A stretch of DNA of 7,134 bases, from contig JAKSCZ010000589.1 of assembly GCA_022360335.1 (NCBI GenBank), forward strand, positions 1 to 7,134, read 5' to 3'. Shown piece after piece: positions 1 to 6,285 of the stretch. The notes below the pieces were generated by a model. It did not search any database, had not been told where the DNA came from, and saw nothing but the letters and a program-made list of their open reading frames with translations. Source of the DNA: Pseudomonadota bacterium (GTDB lineage Bacteria; Pseudomonadota; Gammaproteobacteria; Steroidobacterales; Woeseiaceae). Position numbers and translations under genes: made by a program. How positions within the stretch are numbered: the first letter of the stretch is position 1; each line of letters starts with the position of its first letter.

Positions 1-204
1 ATAGCGCGCGAAGGTCTCGGAGGATGCGAGCGCGACTCTCAGATTCGCCAGTTCGTCAGGCGTTGCCGACAACAACTCGATCTCGGCATGCAGCGGTTCG
101 GCGAGCGCCGAATCCAGGTCGATGTCGCCCAGCCCGATGCCCCAGACCTCGCTTGAAAGCAGAAGTACGAGTGCAAGCGAGCTACTCAAGAGACGTCGCG
201 ACAT
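1..204 (-). CDS. fimV: FimV/HubP-like protein, N-terminal fragment (runs off the left edge)
   Basis: Only the first 68 codons lie in the window. Reading leftwards from ATG at 204-202, the protein opens with two arginines and a hydrophobic stretch (about residues 5-17), consistent with a Sec signal peptide ending near residues 19-23. It continues GIGLGDIDLDSALAEPLHAE, then IELLSATPDEL and, near the window edge, ALASSETFAR. This is the hallmark start of the FimV family: a Gly-Leu-Gly motif just after the signal peptide, 'SALxxPLxAEIELL', then 'ASxExFAR'. In Pseudomonas and Vibrio, FimV/HubP is a large inner-membrane protein with a periplasmic LysM domain and a cytoplasmic TPR tail. It organises the cell pole and supports type IV pili, but those parts lie outside the window. 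A GGAG ribosome-binding site (complement of 215-218) ends 10 bases before the ATG. The position just downstream of asd matches the usual gammaproteobacterial order asd-fimV-truA. Family assignment is firm; the rest of the gene is unseen. Confidence 0.87.
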   Translation of the reverse strand, partial: MSRRLLSSSLALVLLLSSEVWGIGLGDIDLDSALAEPLHAEIELLSATPDELANLRVALASSETFARY

Positions 205-281
205 AGTGTATTTTCTCCAAACCCTTCAAGGCTCCGTAAACGACATCCAGTCCGGGCCCGGCCTTGCCTGCGCACTATAGC
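205..281. other. asd-fimV intergenic region and fimV leader
   Basis: This 77-base gap holds the -10 part of the candidate fimV promoter, a perfect 10-base palindrome CCGGGCCCGG (252-261) and the fimV ribosome-binding site. No T-run follows the palindrome in the minus-strand direction, so there is no recognisable intrinsic terminator after asd. asd transcripts may read on into fimV. Confidence 0.5.
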
Positions 282-302
282 CTAAAGATATTTTTTTGCC
301 AA
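274..302 (-). promoter_or_regulatory. Candidate sigma70 promoter for fimV, overlapping the end of asd
   Basis: On the minus strand TTGGCA (302-297, 5 of 6 to the -35 consensus) is followed after exactly 17 bases by TATAGT (279-274, 5 of 6 to the -10 consensus). The spacer is AT-rich, unlike the surrounding GC-rich sequence. Transcription would begin near 267, leaving a leader of about 60 bases before the fimV ATG. The -35 box lies within the last codons of asd, whose TAG stop is at 284-282. The fit to consensus is seen directly; activity is inferred. Confidence 0.5.
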
Positions 303-1304
303 TATTTCAGCAATTTGGACGCTATTTAGAGCCGCGCCCTTACGTATGTTGTCGGCGACCACCCAGAGGTTGATGCCGCGCGGGTGAGAGATGTCTTCGC
401 GGATTCTGCCCACGTACACGGGGTCGTTTCCCGAGCTCTCGGTGACGGCCGTCGGGTAGTCGCCCGTCGCGAGCCCGTCGAGCACCTCGATACCGGGCGC
501 AGCCGACAACAGGCCGGCAACGTCCGCCGCCGAGATCTTGTCGCGCGTCTCGATGTGCACGGCTTCGGAATGCCCGTAGAACGCGGGGATGCGCACCGCG
601 GTCGGGTTAACGAGGATTTCCTCGTCGTCCAGTATCTTGCGCGTCTCCCAGACCATCTTCATCTCTTCTTTGGTGTAACGATTGTCCTGGAAGACGTCGA
701 TGTGCGGGACGGCGTTGAACGCAATCTGTTTCGTCTCGCCTTCGATCTCCAGCGGGCGGCCGTTCAGCAGGGCCGTCGTCTGGCGCACGAGTTCCTCGAT
801 CGCGCTGCGCCCGGCGCCGGAGACGGCCTGGTAGGTACAGACGTTGATGCGTTCGATACCGGCCGCATCGTAGATCGGCTTCAGCGCCACGACCATTTGG
901 ATCGTCGAACAGTTGGGGTTGGCGACGATGCCGCGCGATGCGTAGTTCGCGATCGCATCCGGATTGACCTCGGGCACGACGAGCGGGACGTCGTCGTCGT
1001 AGCGGAAGTGCGACGTGTTGTCGATGACGATGCAGCCCGCAGCCGCCGCCCGGGGCGCAAACTCGGCCGAGACCGAAGCCCCGGCGGAGAACAGGCCGAT
1101 CTGCGCCCTGGCGAAATCGAACTCGGCGAGATTCCCGACGGGCAGTTCGCGGTTGCCGATGGTCACGGTCTTGCCGAGCGAACGCTCGCTCGCCAGCGCG
1201 TAGACCTCGCCCACCGGGAAGTTCCGCTCGCCGAGAATCTCGAGCATGGTCTCGCCGACGGCTCCGGTGGCGCCGACGACGGCTACGTCAAAGGTCTTGG
1301 GCAT
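282..1304 (-). CDS. asd: Aspartate-semialdehyde dehydrogenase
   Basis: This 340-residue cytoplasmic enzyme reduces aspartyl-4-phosphate to aspartate-4-semialdehyde with NADPH. The product is the branch point for lysine/diaminopimelate, threonine and methionine, so the gene is normally essential for the cell wall. The N-terminal Rossmann motif is GATGAVG (residues 11-17). The catalytic cysteine is Cys132 in NPNCSTIQM. A conserved Gln159 lies in TYQAVSGAG, and Arg238 and His245 in RIPAFYGHSE keep the Arg-(6 residues)-His spacing of the family. Length and the PNCST form fit the shorter asd2-type enzymes of Pseudomonas and many other bacteria rather than the roughly 367-residue E. coli type. The ATG at 1304 is at the natural family start, with only a weak AGAGA ribosome-binding site before it. 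It lies downstream of aroC and the REP pair, and upstream of fimV. All catalytic residues expected are present. Confidence 0.97.
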   Translation of the reverse strand: MPKTFDVAVVGATGAVGETMLEILGERNFPVGEVYALASERSLGKTVTIGNRELPVGNLAEFDFARAQIGLFSAGASVSAEFAPRAAAAGCIVIDNTSHFRYDDDVPLVVPEVNPDAIANYASRGIVANPNCSTIQMVVALKPIYDAAGIERINVCTYQAVSGAGRSAIEELVRQTTALLNGRPLEIEGETKQIAFNAVPHIDVFQDNRYTKEEMKMVWETRKILDDEEILVNPTAVRIPAFYGHSEAVHIETRDKISAADVAGLLSAAPGIEVLDGLATGDYPTAVTESSGNDPVYVGRIREDISHPRGINLWVVADNIRKGAALNSVQIAEILAKKYL

Positions 1305-1377
1305 GGTTCTCTGTCGTCATTTCCGATCGGGCCTGAAGGCCCTCCTACGATGGTAAACATTCGGGCCTGAAGGCCTC
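1305..1377. other. aroC-asd intergenic region
   Basis: The 73 bases between the aroC stop and the asd start are mostly the REP pair. The last 22 bases before asd (1305-1326) hold a weak AGAGA ribosome-binding site and no clear promoter. asd may be transcribed through the hairpins from upstream, in which case the hairpins could dampen or stabilise parts of the message. Confidence 0.5.
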
Positions 1378-1388
1378 CTACGATGGTA
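1327..1388 (-). repeat. Pair of tandem GTAG-type REP-like palindromes between aroC and asd
   Basis: Two direct copies of a 28-29 base unit lie at 1361-1388 and 1327-1355. Read on the minus strand each runs TACCATC, GTAG, GA, a GC-rich stem with TTCA at its centre, then CCCGA. The copies are identical except that the first on the minus strand (1361-1388) lacks one G, which shortens its stem. Stems are GGGCC/GGCCC (1329-1342) and GGCC/GGCC (1364-1375), each extendable by an inner T-A pair. GTAG followed by a GC-rich hairpin is the form of repetitive extragenic palindromes mobilised by REP-associated transposases (RAYTs) in Stenotrophomonas and relatives. A pair in an intergenic gap is the usual arrangement. 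No transposase is in the window. The repeat is seen directly; the family is inferred from its form. Confidence 0.75.
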
Positions 1389-2469
1389 TATCGGGGGTAT
1401 CCGTCCCCACGTCGGCATTCTGGGCGCGATTGCGCAGAAAATGATCCATGAGCACGAGCGCCACCATCGCCTCGGCGATCGGCGTCGCTCGCAGTCCGAC
1501 GCACGGGTCGTGGCGGCCCTTCGTGACGATCTCGGTCTCGGCGCCGGCCTTGTCGATCGTCCTGCCTTTCTTGGTGATGCTCGACGTCGGCTTCAGCGCG
1601 ATGCTGACGAGCAGGTCCTGGCCCGACGAGATACCGCCCAGCGTGCCGCCCGCGTCGTTCTTGTCGAAGCCGCCGGCCGACATCTCGTCGCGATGCTCGC
1701 TGCCCCTCTGCGCGACGGCGTCGAAGCCGGCGCCGACTTCGACGCCTTTGACGGCATTGATGCTCATCAGGCCGCGCGCCAGATCCGCCTCGAGCTTGTC
1801 GAACACGGGTTCCCCCAGGCCGACCGGCATGTTGCGCACCAGGACGCTGACCTTCGCGCCGATCGAATCGCCCTCCTCCCGCAGCGCCGTCATGAACGCA
1901 TCGAGTTCGTCGAGCTTGCCGGGATCGGCGCAGAAAAACGGATTCTCGTCGACGATGGACAGGTCTTTCGCTTCGAGTGCGATCGGGCCGATCCGCGCGA
2001 CGAAGCCGCGGATCCCGATGCCCGCCTTCTCACCGAGGTACTTGCGGGCGATCGCGCCGGCCGCCACGCGCATCGCCGTCTCACGCGCCGAAGAGCGGCC
2101 GCCGCCGCGATAGTCGCGGATACCGTACTTCCGGTGATAGGTGTAGTCGGCGTGGCCCGGCCTGAACTTGTCCCTGATGTCCCCGTAATCCTTGCTGCGC
2201 TGGTCCGTGTTCTCGATCAGGAGGCCGATCGGCGTGCCCGTCGTGCGGCCTTCGAAGACGCCCGACAGGATCGTCACCCGATCCGGTTCGTTACGCTGCG
2301 TCGTGTGCTCGTTGCGGCCCGGCCTGCGCCGGTCGAGATCCGCCTGGATGTCGGCCTCGCTGAGCGCCATGCCGGGGGGACAGCCGTCGACCACGCAACC
2401 GAGAGCGCGGCCGTGGCTTTCGCCAAAGGTCGTCACGACGAAGGACTTGCCAAAACTGTTGCCCGACAC
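1378..2469 (-). CDS. aroC: Chorismate synthase
   Basis: This 363-residue, FMN-dependent cytoplasmic enzyme makes chorismate from 5-enolpyruvylshikimate-3-phosphate, the last step of the shikimate pathway. All three family signatures are present: GESHGRALGCVVDGCPPG (residues 16-33), RGGGRSSARETAMRVAAGA (121-139) and GRHDPCVGLR (318-327). Length matches bacterial homologues such as E. coli AroC (about 361). The start is GTG at 2469-2467; the N-terminus SGNSFGKSFVVTTFGESHG aligns with the usual AGNTxGxxFxVTTFGESHG, so the start is well supported. It lies 6 bases downstream of prmB, an old and widespread linkage, and is probably translated from the same message. The last three codons and the TAG stop fall inside a REP-like repeat, so the tail IPS is repeat-derived. 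Confidence 0.98.
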   Translation of the reverse strand: MSGNSFGKSFVVTTFGESHGRALGCVVDGCPPGMALSEADIQADLDRRRPGRNEHTTQRNEPDRVTILSGVFEGRTTGTPIGLLIENTDQRSKDYGDIRDKFRPGHADYTYHRKYGIRDYRGGGRSSARETAMRVAAGAIARKYLGEKAGIGIRGFVARIGPIALEAKDLSIVDENPFFCADPGKLDELDAFMTALREEGDSIGAKVSVLVRNMPVGLGEPVFDKLEADLARGLMSINAVKGVEVGAGFDAVAQRGSEHRDEMSAGGFDKNDAGGTLGGISSGQDLLVSIALKPTSSITKKGRTIDKAGAETEIVTKGRHDPCVGLRATPIAEAMVALVLMDHFLRNRAQNADVGTDTPDIPS

Positions 2470-2475
2470 GGTGTT

Positions 2476-3348
2476 CTACCCGATCCGCTCCAAATCACTC
2501 CGGGTCAGCAGGAATACGCCCGTGCCGCCCCGCTCGAAGTCGAGCCAGACGAAAGGCAGTTCCGGGTAAGCCGCTTCGAGCGCTGCCCGACTGTTGCCGA
2601 CCTCACAGACGAGTATTCCACTGTCCGCCATAAATCGCGAGGCATCTTGCAGAATCCTGCGGACGGAATCCAGGCCGTCCTCGCCCGCCGCCAGCCCGAG
2701 TTCGGGCTCGTGCACGAATTCCGCCGCCCGGGCGTCCATGTCGGCCCGGTCCACGTACGGTGGATTGCTGACGACCAGATCGTACTCGACGTCACCGAGG
2801 TCGGCGAAAAAATCGGAGCGGACGAGCCGCACCCGCTCGTCGAGCCCGTACCGGCGCACGTTGATCGCGGCGACCGCGAGCGCATCCTCGGAGATGTCGA
2901 CAGCGTCGACCGTCGCGCCCGGAAACGACAGGGCGGTGGCGATGGCGATGCAGCCGCTGCCGGTTCCCAGGTCCGCGGCGCGCCCGACCTGCGCGCGATC
3001 GACCCACGGCGCGAATGCGCGATCGATGAGCTCCGCGAGCGGCGAGCGCGGCACGAGCACGCGCCCGTCCACGTAGAACTCGAGGCCGCCGAACCAGGCC
3101 TGTTTCAGGAGGTAGGCCAGGGGCAGGCGCTCATCGATTCGACGTGACGCGAGCGCCTCGACCGCCGCGACGTCGGCCGTGCCGACCGGCTGTGCGTAGC
3201 CACCCGGCGCATCGTCGTGGGACAGGCCGAGCGTCGCGAATACCAGCCACGCCGCCTCATCCCGGGCATTGTCGGTGCCGTGGCCGTAGCAGAGGTCCGC
3301 CGCCTCGAAGCGGGCTGCGACGGCGCGAATCAATTGCTCGACGGTCAT
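2476..3348 (-). CDS. prmB: Ribosomal protein L3 N5-glutamine methyltransferase PrmB
   Basis: PrmB transfers a methyl group from S-adenosylmethionine to a glutamine side chain of ribosomal protein L3. From ATG at 3348 the protein has 290 residues. An N-terminal substrate-recognition region contains YGHGTDN (21-27), which separates PrmB from its paralogue PrmC/HemK. EFYVDGRVLVPRSP (90-103) precedes the methyltransferase fold. SAM motif I is DLGTGSG (126-132), the acidic motif II is DAVDIS (148-153), and the catalytic NPPY is at 195-198, followed by VD. HEPELGLAAGEDGL (213-226) is also typical. A GTG at 3408 would add 20 residues (MKPRRQFYRHKRR...) and intrude into the divergent promoter region. 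I prefer 3348 because it places YGHGTDN about as far from the start as in E. coli PrmB, although neither start has a strong ribosome-binding site. It is the first gene of the prmB-aroC unit. Confidence 0.93.
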   Translation of the reverse strand: MTVEQLIRAVAARFEAADLCYGHGTDNARDEAAWLVFATLGLSHDDAPGGYAQPVGTADVAAVEALASRRIDERLPLAYLLKQAWFGGLEFYVDGRVLVPRSPLAELIDRAFAPWVDRAQVGRAADLGTGSGCIAIATALSFPGATVDAVDISEDALAVAAINVRRYGLDERVRLVRSDFFADLGDVEYDLVVSNPPYVDRADMDARAAEFVHEPELGLAAGEDGLDSVRRILQDASRFMADSGILVCEVGNSRAALEAAYPELPFVWLDFERGGTGVFLLTRSDLERIG

Positions 3349-3426
3349 GCCGCGTGAATCTATCACCAAACGCCGCTTATGCCTGTAGAATTGCCGCCTC
3401 GGTTTCACGTGCAGAGACGATCCGCC
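3349..3426. promoter_or_regulatory. Divergent intergenic region between prmB and the SCO gene
   Basis: These 78 bases separate two divergent transcription units, so promoters for both should be here. On the plus strand TAGAAT (3386-3391) is 5 of 6 to the -10 consensus and is placed to start transcription near 3398, about 29 bases before the SCO ATG. The matching -35 region (around 3363-3368, TCACCA) is poor. No convincing minus-strand promoter could be picked out. Function rests mainly on gene arrangement. Confidence 0.35.
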
Positions 3427-4038
3427 ATGAGTCCCGGAAAACTCATCGTTGCCGCCGTACTGGCTGCGGCGCTCGCCGCCGGCATCGTGCTTGCGCTGCG
3501 GTCGCAGTCACCGGCGGTTCCGCTGCATGCGACCGTGCTGGAGCCGCCGGCAGCGCTGCCGGAGTTCGATCTCGTCGACCACAACGGCGACGGCATCGGC
3601 CGGAGCGCCTTCGAAGGCCAGTGGGATCTCGTCTTCTTCGGTTTCACGCAGTGTCCCGACATCTGCCCGGCCACGCTGCAGGTGCTTGCCGCGGCGAAGG
3701 CAGAGCTCGAGGACCGGGGGCAGGTACCGCTGCCCCGTATCGTGCTCGTCAGCGTCGATCCGGAGCGGGACACGCCCGACGTCATGAGCCGGTACGTCGG
3801 CTACTTCGGCGACGGCCATCTCGGCATCACGGGCGAACTCGCGGAGATCCGGAAGCTGACGGACGGCCTGGGGATCTACTTCCGGAAACAGGCGACCGGC
3901 GCCGACGATTACACGGTCGACCACTCGGCCGCCGTGCTCGCCGTCGATCCGGCCGGCCGGTTCAGCGCCGTTTTCGGCGGGCAGCACGTCGTCGAAAACT
4001 ACCTGAACGATCTTCCCGTCATCATGGAAGCAGGCTGA
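3427..4038 (+). CDS. SCO1/SenC/PrrC family copper-binding protein
   Basis: This 203-residue protein has one N-terminal hydrophobic helix (about residues 6-24), either a membrane anchor or an uncleaved signal, followed by a periplasmic thioredoxin-like domain. The copper site is complete: Cys76 and Cys80 in FTQCPDICPATL and His166 in YTVDHSAAV. VSVDPERDTP (108-117) is another family hallmark. SCO proteins bind Cu(I)/Cu(II) and help load the CuA site of cytochrome c oxidase, partly as thiol reductants; some also act in redox signalling. The start at 3427 gives a compact signal-anchor. An in-frame ATG at 3379 would add 16 residues with prolines and arginines ahead of the helix and is less likely. 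It is the first gene of the run, and its TGA shares one base with the ATG of the PCu(A)C gene, which supports a role in copper delivery. No oxidase genes are in the window, so its target cannot be seen. Confidence 0.93.
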   Translation: MSPGKLIVAAVLAAALAAGIVLALRSQSPAVPLHATVLEPPAALPEFDLVDHNGDGIGRSAFEGQWDLVFFGFTQCPDICPATLQVLAAAKAELEDRGQVPLPRIVLVSVDPERDTPDVMSRYVGYFGDGHLGITGELAEIRKLTDGLGIYFRKQATGADDYTVDHSAAVLAVDPAGRFSAVFGGQHVVENYLNDLPVIMEAG

Positions 4039-4454
4039 TGCGCCCGGTAGTGCCTGCCGCGGTACTGTTCATGGCGGCCTGCGGCAGCCCGCAGCCGCCG
4101 CTCGTCGCCGCCGGCGTCGAGGTAACGAGACCGATGCCCGGCCGGCACATGAGTGCGGCGTACCTCGTGCTCGCGAACAATACGGACGGCGACACCCGGA
4201 TCACGCGCGTCTCGAGCCCGCAGTTCGCCAGTGTGCAGATGCACGAAACGACGATAGAGGACGGGGTCGCACGCATGCGGGAACTCGAGGCGCTCGTCGT
4301 ACCGGCGGGCGGGTCGCTGACGCTCGAGCGCGGCGGCAAACACCTGATGCTGATGCAGGCGGACGATGTCGGCAAGGGAGTTACCCTGCATTTCCACTCG
4401 GGCGATACGCTCGTCCTGTCGGTCGACTACCCGTTTCCGGAGGAACGCGGCTGA
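4038..4454 (+). CDS. PCu(A)C periplasmic copper chaperone
   Basis: This 138-residue protein matches the DUF461/PCu(A)C family, which binds Cu(I) in the periplasm and passes it to cytochrome oxidase, often together with SCO. The family motif H-x10-M-x21-H-x-M is exact: His69 (QMHETT), Met80, His102 and Met104 (KHLMLM). The N-terminus is short and hydrophobic and ends FMAAC-GS, so Cys15 is a plausible lipoprotein attachment site, although Met at -3 makes the lipobox imperfect and there is only one basic residue. Its ATG overlaps the SCO stop by one base and its TGA overlaps the psd ATG by one base, so translation is probably coupled. The SCO-PCu(A)C pairing is a known functional pair. The mature domain from about residue 22 is the usual family length. 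Confidence 0.94.
   Translation: MRPVVPAAVLFMAACGSPQPPLVAAGVEVTRPMPGRHMSAAYLVLANNTDGDTRITRVSSPQFASVQMHETTIEDGVARMRELEALVVPAGGSLTLERGGKHLMLMQADDVGKGVTLHFHSGDTLVLSVDYPFPEERG
4439..4444 (+). promoter_or_regulatory. Strong ribosome-binding site for psd inside the PCu(A)C gene
   Basis: GGAGGA ends 9 bases before the psd ATG and lies in the last codons of the copper chaperone gene. It is the best Shine-Dalgarno match I found in the five-gene run. It suggests psd is translated efficiently in its own right and not only by coupling. Confidence 0.6.
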
Positions 4455-5317
4455 TGCTCGCGCGCGCCTTCGTCGTCCTGCAGTACCTGGTTCCCAAGCA
4501 CCTGTTGACGCGCCTGACGTGGCGCATCGCACGGATCCGCAATGCGCGGGTCAAGGATTTTCTGATCGCTCGGTTCGTGAAAGCCTTCGACGTCGACCTC
4601 GACGAGGTCAGGCTCGAGGTCCCCGGCGGTTTCGCCACGTTCAACGAATTCTTCGTTCGCGAACTCAAAGACGGCGCCCGCCGGATCGACGACGATGCGG
4701 ATGCGATCGTCTCGCCCGTCGACGGCACGATCAGCGCAGCCGGCGCCATTCGCGCCGACAGGATCTTCCAGGCCAAGGGCATGGACTACACGCTCGGCGA
4801 CCTGCTCGCGACCGATCTTGCGGAAGCGGAGCACTACATCGGCGGCAGGTTTGCGACGATCTATCTCGCACCGCACGACTACCATCGCGTGCACGCGCCG
4901 CTGAACGCGGAACTCGTGGCCGCGCGCTACGTGCCCGGCGATCTGTTCAGCGTCAACGAGGCGACCGTGTCGCGCCTCGACGGGCTGTTCCGGCGAAACG
5001 AGCGGCTCGTGATGCACTTCCGGACCGACCGGGGTCCCGCCGTCCTGGTCTTCGTCGGCGCATTCAACGTCGGCAGCATCTCGACGCCGTGGACGGGCGA
5101 GGTCCGGCCGCGCAAAACGGGCGTCGTCGACGCGCTCGACCTCGGCGCGCACCCGACCCGCGTCGGGAAAGGCGACCTGCTGGGCTGGTTCAACATGGGG
5201 TCGACCGTGATCCTGCTCCTGCCGGGCGGGGCCTGCGAATGGGACGACGATCTCGAACCCGGGGAGACCGTGCGCATGGGCCAGGGGATCGGCGCGCTGC
5301 AGAGCGCCGACGAATGA
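4454..5317 (+). CDS. psd: Phosphatidylserine decarboxylase proenzyme
   Basis: This 287-residue inner-membrane-associated enzyme decarboxylates phosphatidylserine to phosphatidylethanolamine, the last step of the main bacterial PE pathway. It is made as a proenzyme that cuts itself at a Gly-Ser bond, turning the serine into a pyruvoyl group. The site here is FNMGSTVILL, with cleavage before Ser250 giving a long beta chain and a short alpha chain of about 38 residues. The usual bacterial LGST appears as MGST. The proposed protease residues are present: Asp90 in SPVDGTIS and His144/His147 in APHDYHRVHAPL (139-150). PGDLFSVN (161-168) is another family block. The N-terminal FVVLQYLVPKHLLTRL matches the family's amphipathic start. 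Length fits the shorter bacterial form (about 285-290). It starts on an ATGA overlap with the PCu(A)C gene and ends on an ATGA overlap with epmA; psd and epmA are also close neighbours in E. coli. Confidence 0.97.
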   Translation: MLARAFVVLQYLVPKHLLTRLTWRIARIRNARVKDFLIARFVKAFDVDLDEVRLEVPGGFATFNEFFVRELKDGARRIDDDADAIVSPVDGTISAAGAIRADRIFQAKGMDYTLGDLLATDLAEAEHYIGGRFATIYLAPHDYHRVHAPLNAELVAARYVPGDLFSVNEATVSRLDGLFRRNERLVMHFRTDRGPAVLVFVGAFNVGSISTPWTGEVRPRKTGVVDALDLGAHPTRVGKGDLLGWFNMGSTVILLLPGGACEWDDDLEPGETVRMGQGIGALQSADE

Positions 5318-6285
5318 CGGACTGGCGGCCGGCGTCGGGCCCCGGAACGGCGGCTCGTCGCGCCGCGATGCTGCGCCGCGTCCGCGACTACTTCGGCGCG
5401 CAAGACGTGCTCGAGGTGGACACACCGGCACTGAGCCCTTACGCGGTCAGCGACACGCAGATCGAGAGCTTCGGAATCGAAAGGAGCGCCGTCAGCGACC
5501 GCCCGATGTTTCTGCACACCTCGCCCGAGTTCTGCATGAAGCGCCTTCTCGCGGCAGGCTATCCGGACATCTATTCGATCTGCCGGGTGTTTCGCGACGG
5601 CGAAGCCGGCGGCGGCCATCAGCCCGAATTCACGATGATCGAGTGGTACCGGCGCGACATGGGATTGCGGGACATCGTCAACGACACGCTGCGTCTGATC
5701 GACGCGGCCCTCGGCGATGCCGCGCCCGAACGGGCGCCGGAAGTCGTCGACTACGGCGATGCCCTGGCGCGCGCCGCCGGGATCGACGTCGCATCGGCCG
5801 GTGTCGACGAGTGCGCCGCCGCCGTGGACGCGGACGACCACCTGCGTGCGGCCGTGGGCGACGAAAGAGACGACTGGCTCGACCTGCTCGTTGCGACGAG
5901 GGTCGTGCCGACGTTTCGCACCGATCGCCTGACCGTGCTGCGCCACTACCCGGCGAGCCAGGCGGCCCTCGCGCGACTGTGCCCCGACGACCCCGACGTC
6001 GCCGATCGCTTCGAAGCGTTCCTGGGCGGGATCGAGCTCGCCAACGGCTACGTGGAACTGACCCGCGCCGGCGAGCAGGCGCGGCGCATCGCCGCGGACA
6101 ACGATGCGCGCAAGCGGCGCGGGCGCCGGGTCCGCCCGGTCGACCGATCCCTGCTCGAGGCGCTCGCGGCCGGCCTGCCGCGATGCGCCGGCGTCGCGCT
6201 CGGATTCGAGCGCTTGCAAATGGTCGCGGAAAACACCGACGATATACGCGACGTCATCACATTCGCGTTCGACCCGGGACGATGA
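5314..6285 (+). CDS. epmA: Elongation factor P (R)-beta-lysine ligase EpmA
   Basis: This 323-residue paralogue of class II lysyl-tRNA synthetase lacks the anticodon-binding domain, as EpmA (also PoxA/GenX/YjeA) does; E. coli EpmA is about 325 residues. It activates (R)-beta-lysine with ATP and attaches it to a lysine of EF-P, which helps ribosomes through proline runs. Class II motif 1 lies around VLEVDTPALS (32-41). HTSPEFCMKRLL (68-79) and the motif 2 block CRVFRDGE (90-97), followed by HQPEFTMIEWYR (102-113), form the ATP and amino-acid site. ELANGYVELT (241-250) matches the EpmA form. Motif 3 is GVALGFERL (293-301); Ala295 stands where LysRS has glycine, a change linked in E. coli EpmA to preference for beta-lysine. 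The ATG overlaps the psd stop by 4 bases, and the TGA overlaps msrC by 4. Its substrate gene efp is just beyond msrC on the other strand. epmB, the lysine 2,3-aminomutase partner, is not in the window. Confidence 0.95.
   Translation: MTDWRPASGPGTAARRAAMLRRVRDYFGAQDVLEVDTPALSPYAVSDTQIESFGIERSAVSDRPMFLHTSPEFCMKRLLAAGYPDIYSICRVFRDGEAGGGHQPEFTMIEWYRRDMGLRDIVNDTLRLIDAALGDAAPERAPEVVDYGDALARAAGIDVASAGVDECAAAVDADDHLRAAVGDERDDWLDLLVATRVVPTFRTDRLTVLRHYPASQAALARLCPDDPDVADRFEAFLGGIELANGYVELTRAGEQARRIAADNDARKRRGRRVRPVDRSLLEALAAGLPRCAGVALGFERLQMVAENTDDIRDVITFAFDPGR

Noticed and set aside
24..206. A 60-codon plus-strand open frame at the left edge.
   Set aside because: It is antisense to the fimV start, whose signal peptide and family motif are clear; the plus-strand product is arginine-rich shadow sequence.
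252..261. The palindrome CCGGGCCCGG as a terminator for asd.
   Set aside because: A perfect palindrome with no loop cannot fold fully within one strand, and no T-run follows in the minus-strand direction.
384..1370. A 328-codon plus-strand open frame opposite asd.
   Set aside because: It is a mirror frame of asd, with no family resemblance and no ribosome-binding site worth noting.
1327..1388. The two direct repeats as a small CRISPR array.
   Set aside because: There are only two copies, the gap between them is 5 bases, each copy is a hairpin with a GTAG head, and no cas genes are present. A REP pair fits better.
1441..3147. A 568-codon open frame on the plus strand opposite aroC and prmB.
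   Set aside because: It is antisense to two well-supported genes and reads as low-complexity Arg/Ala/Asp sequence without domain signatures.
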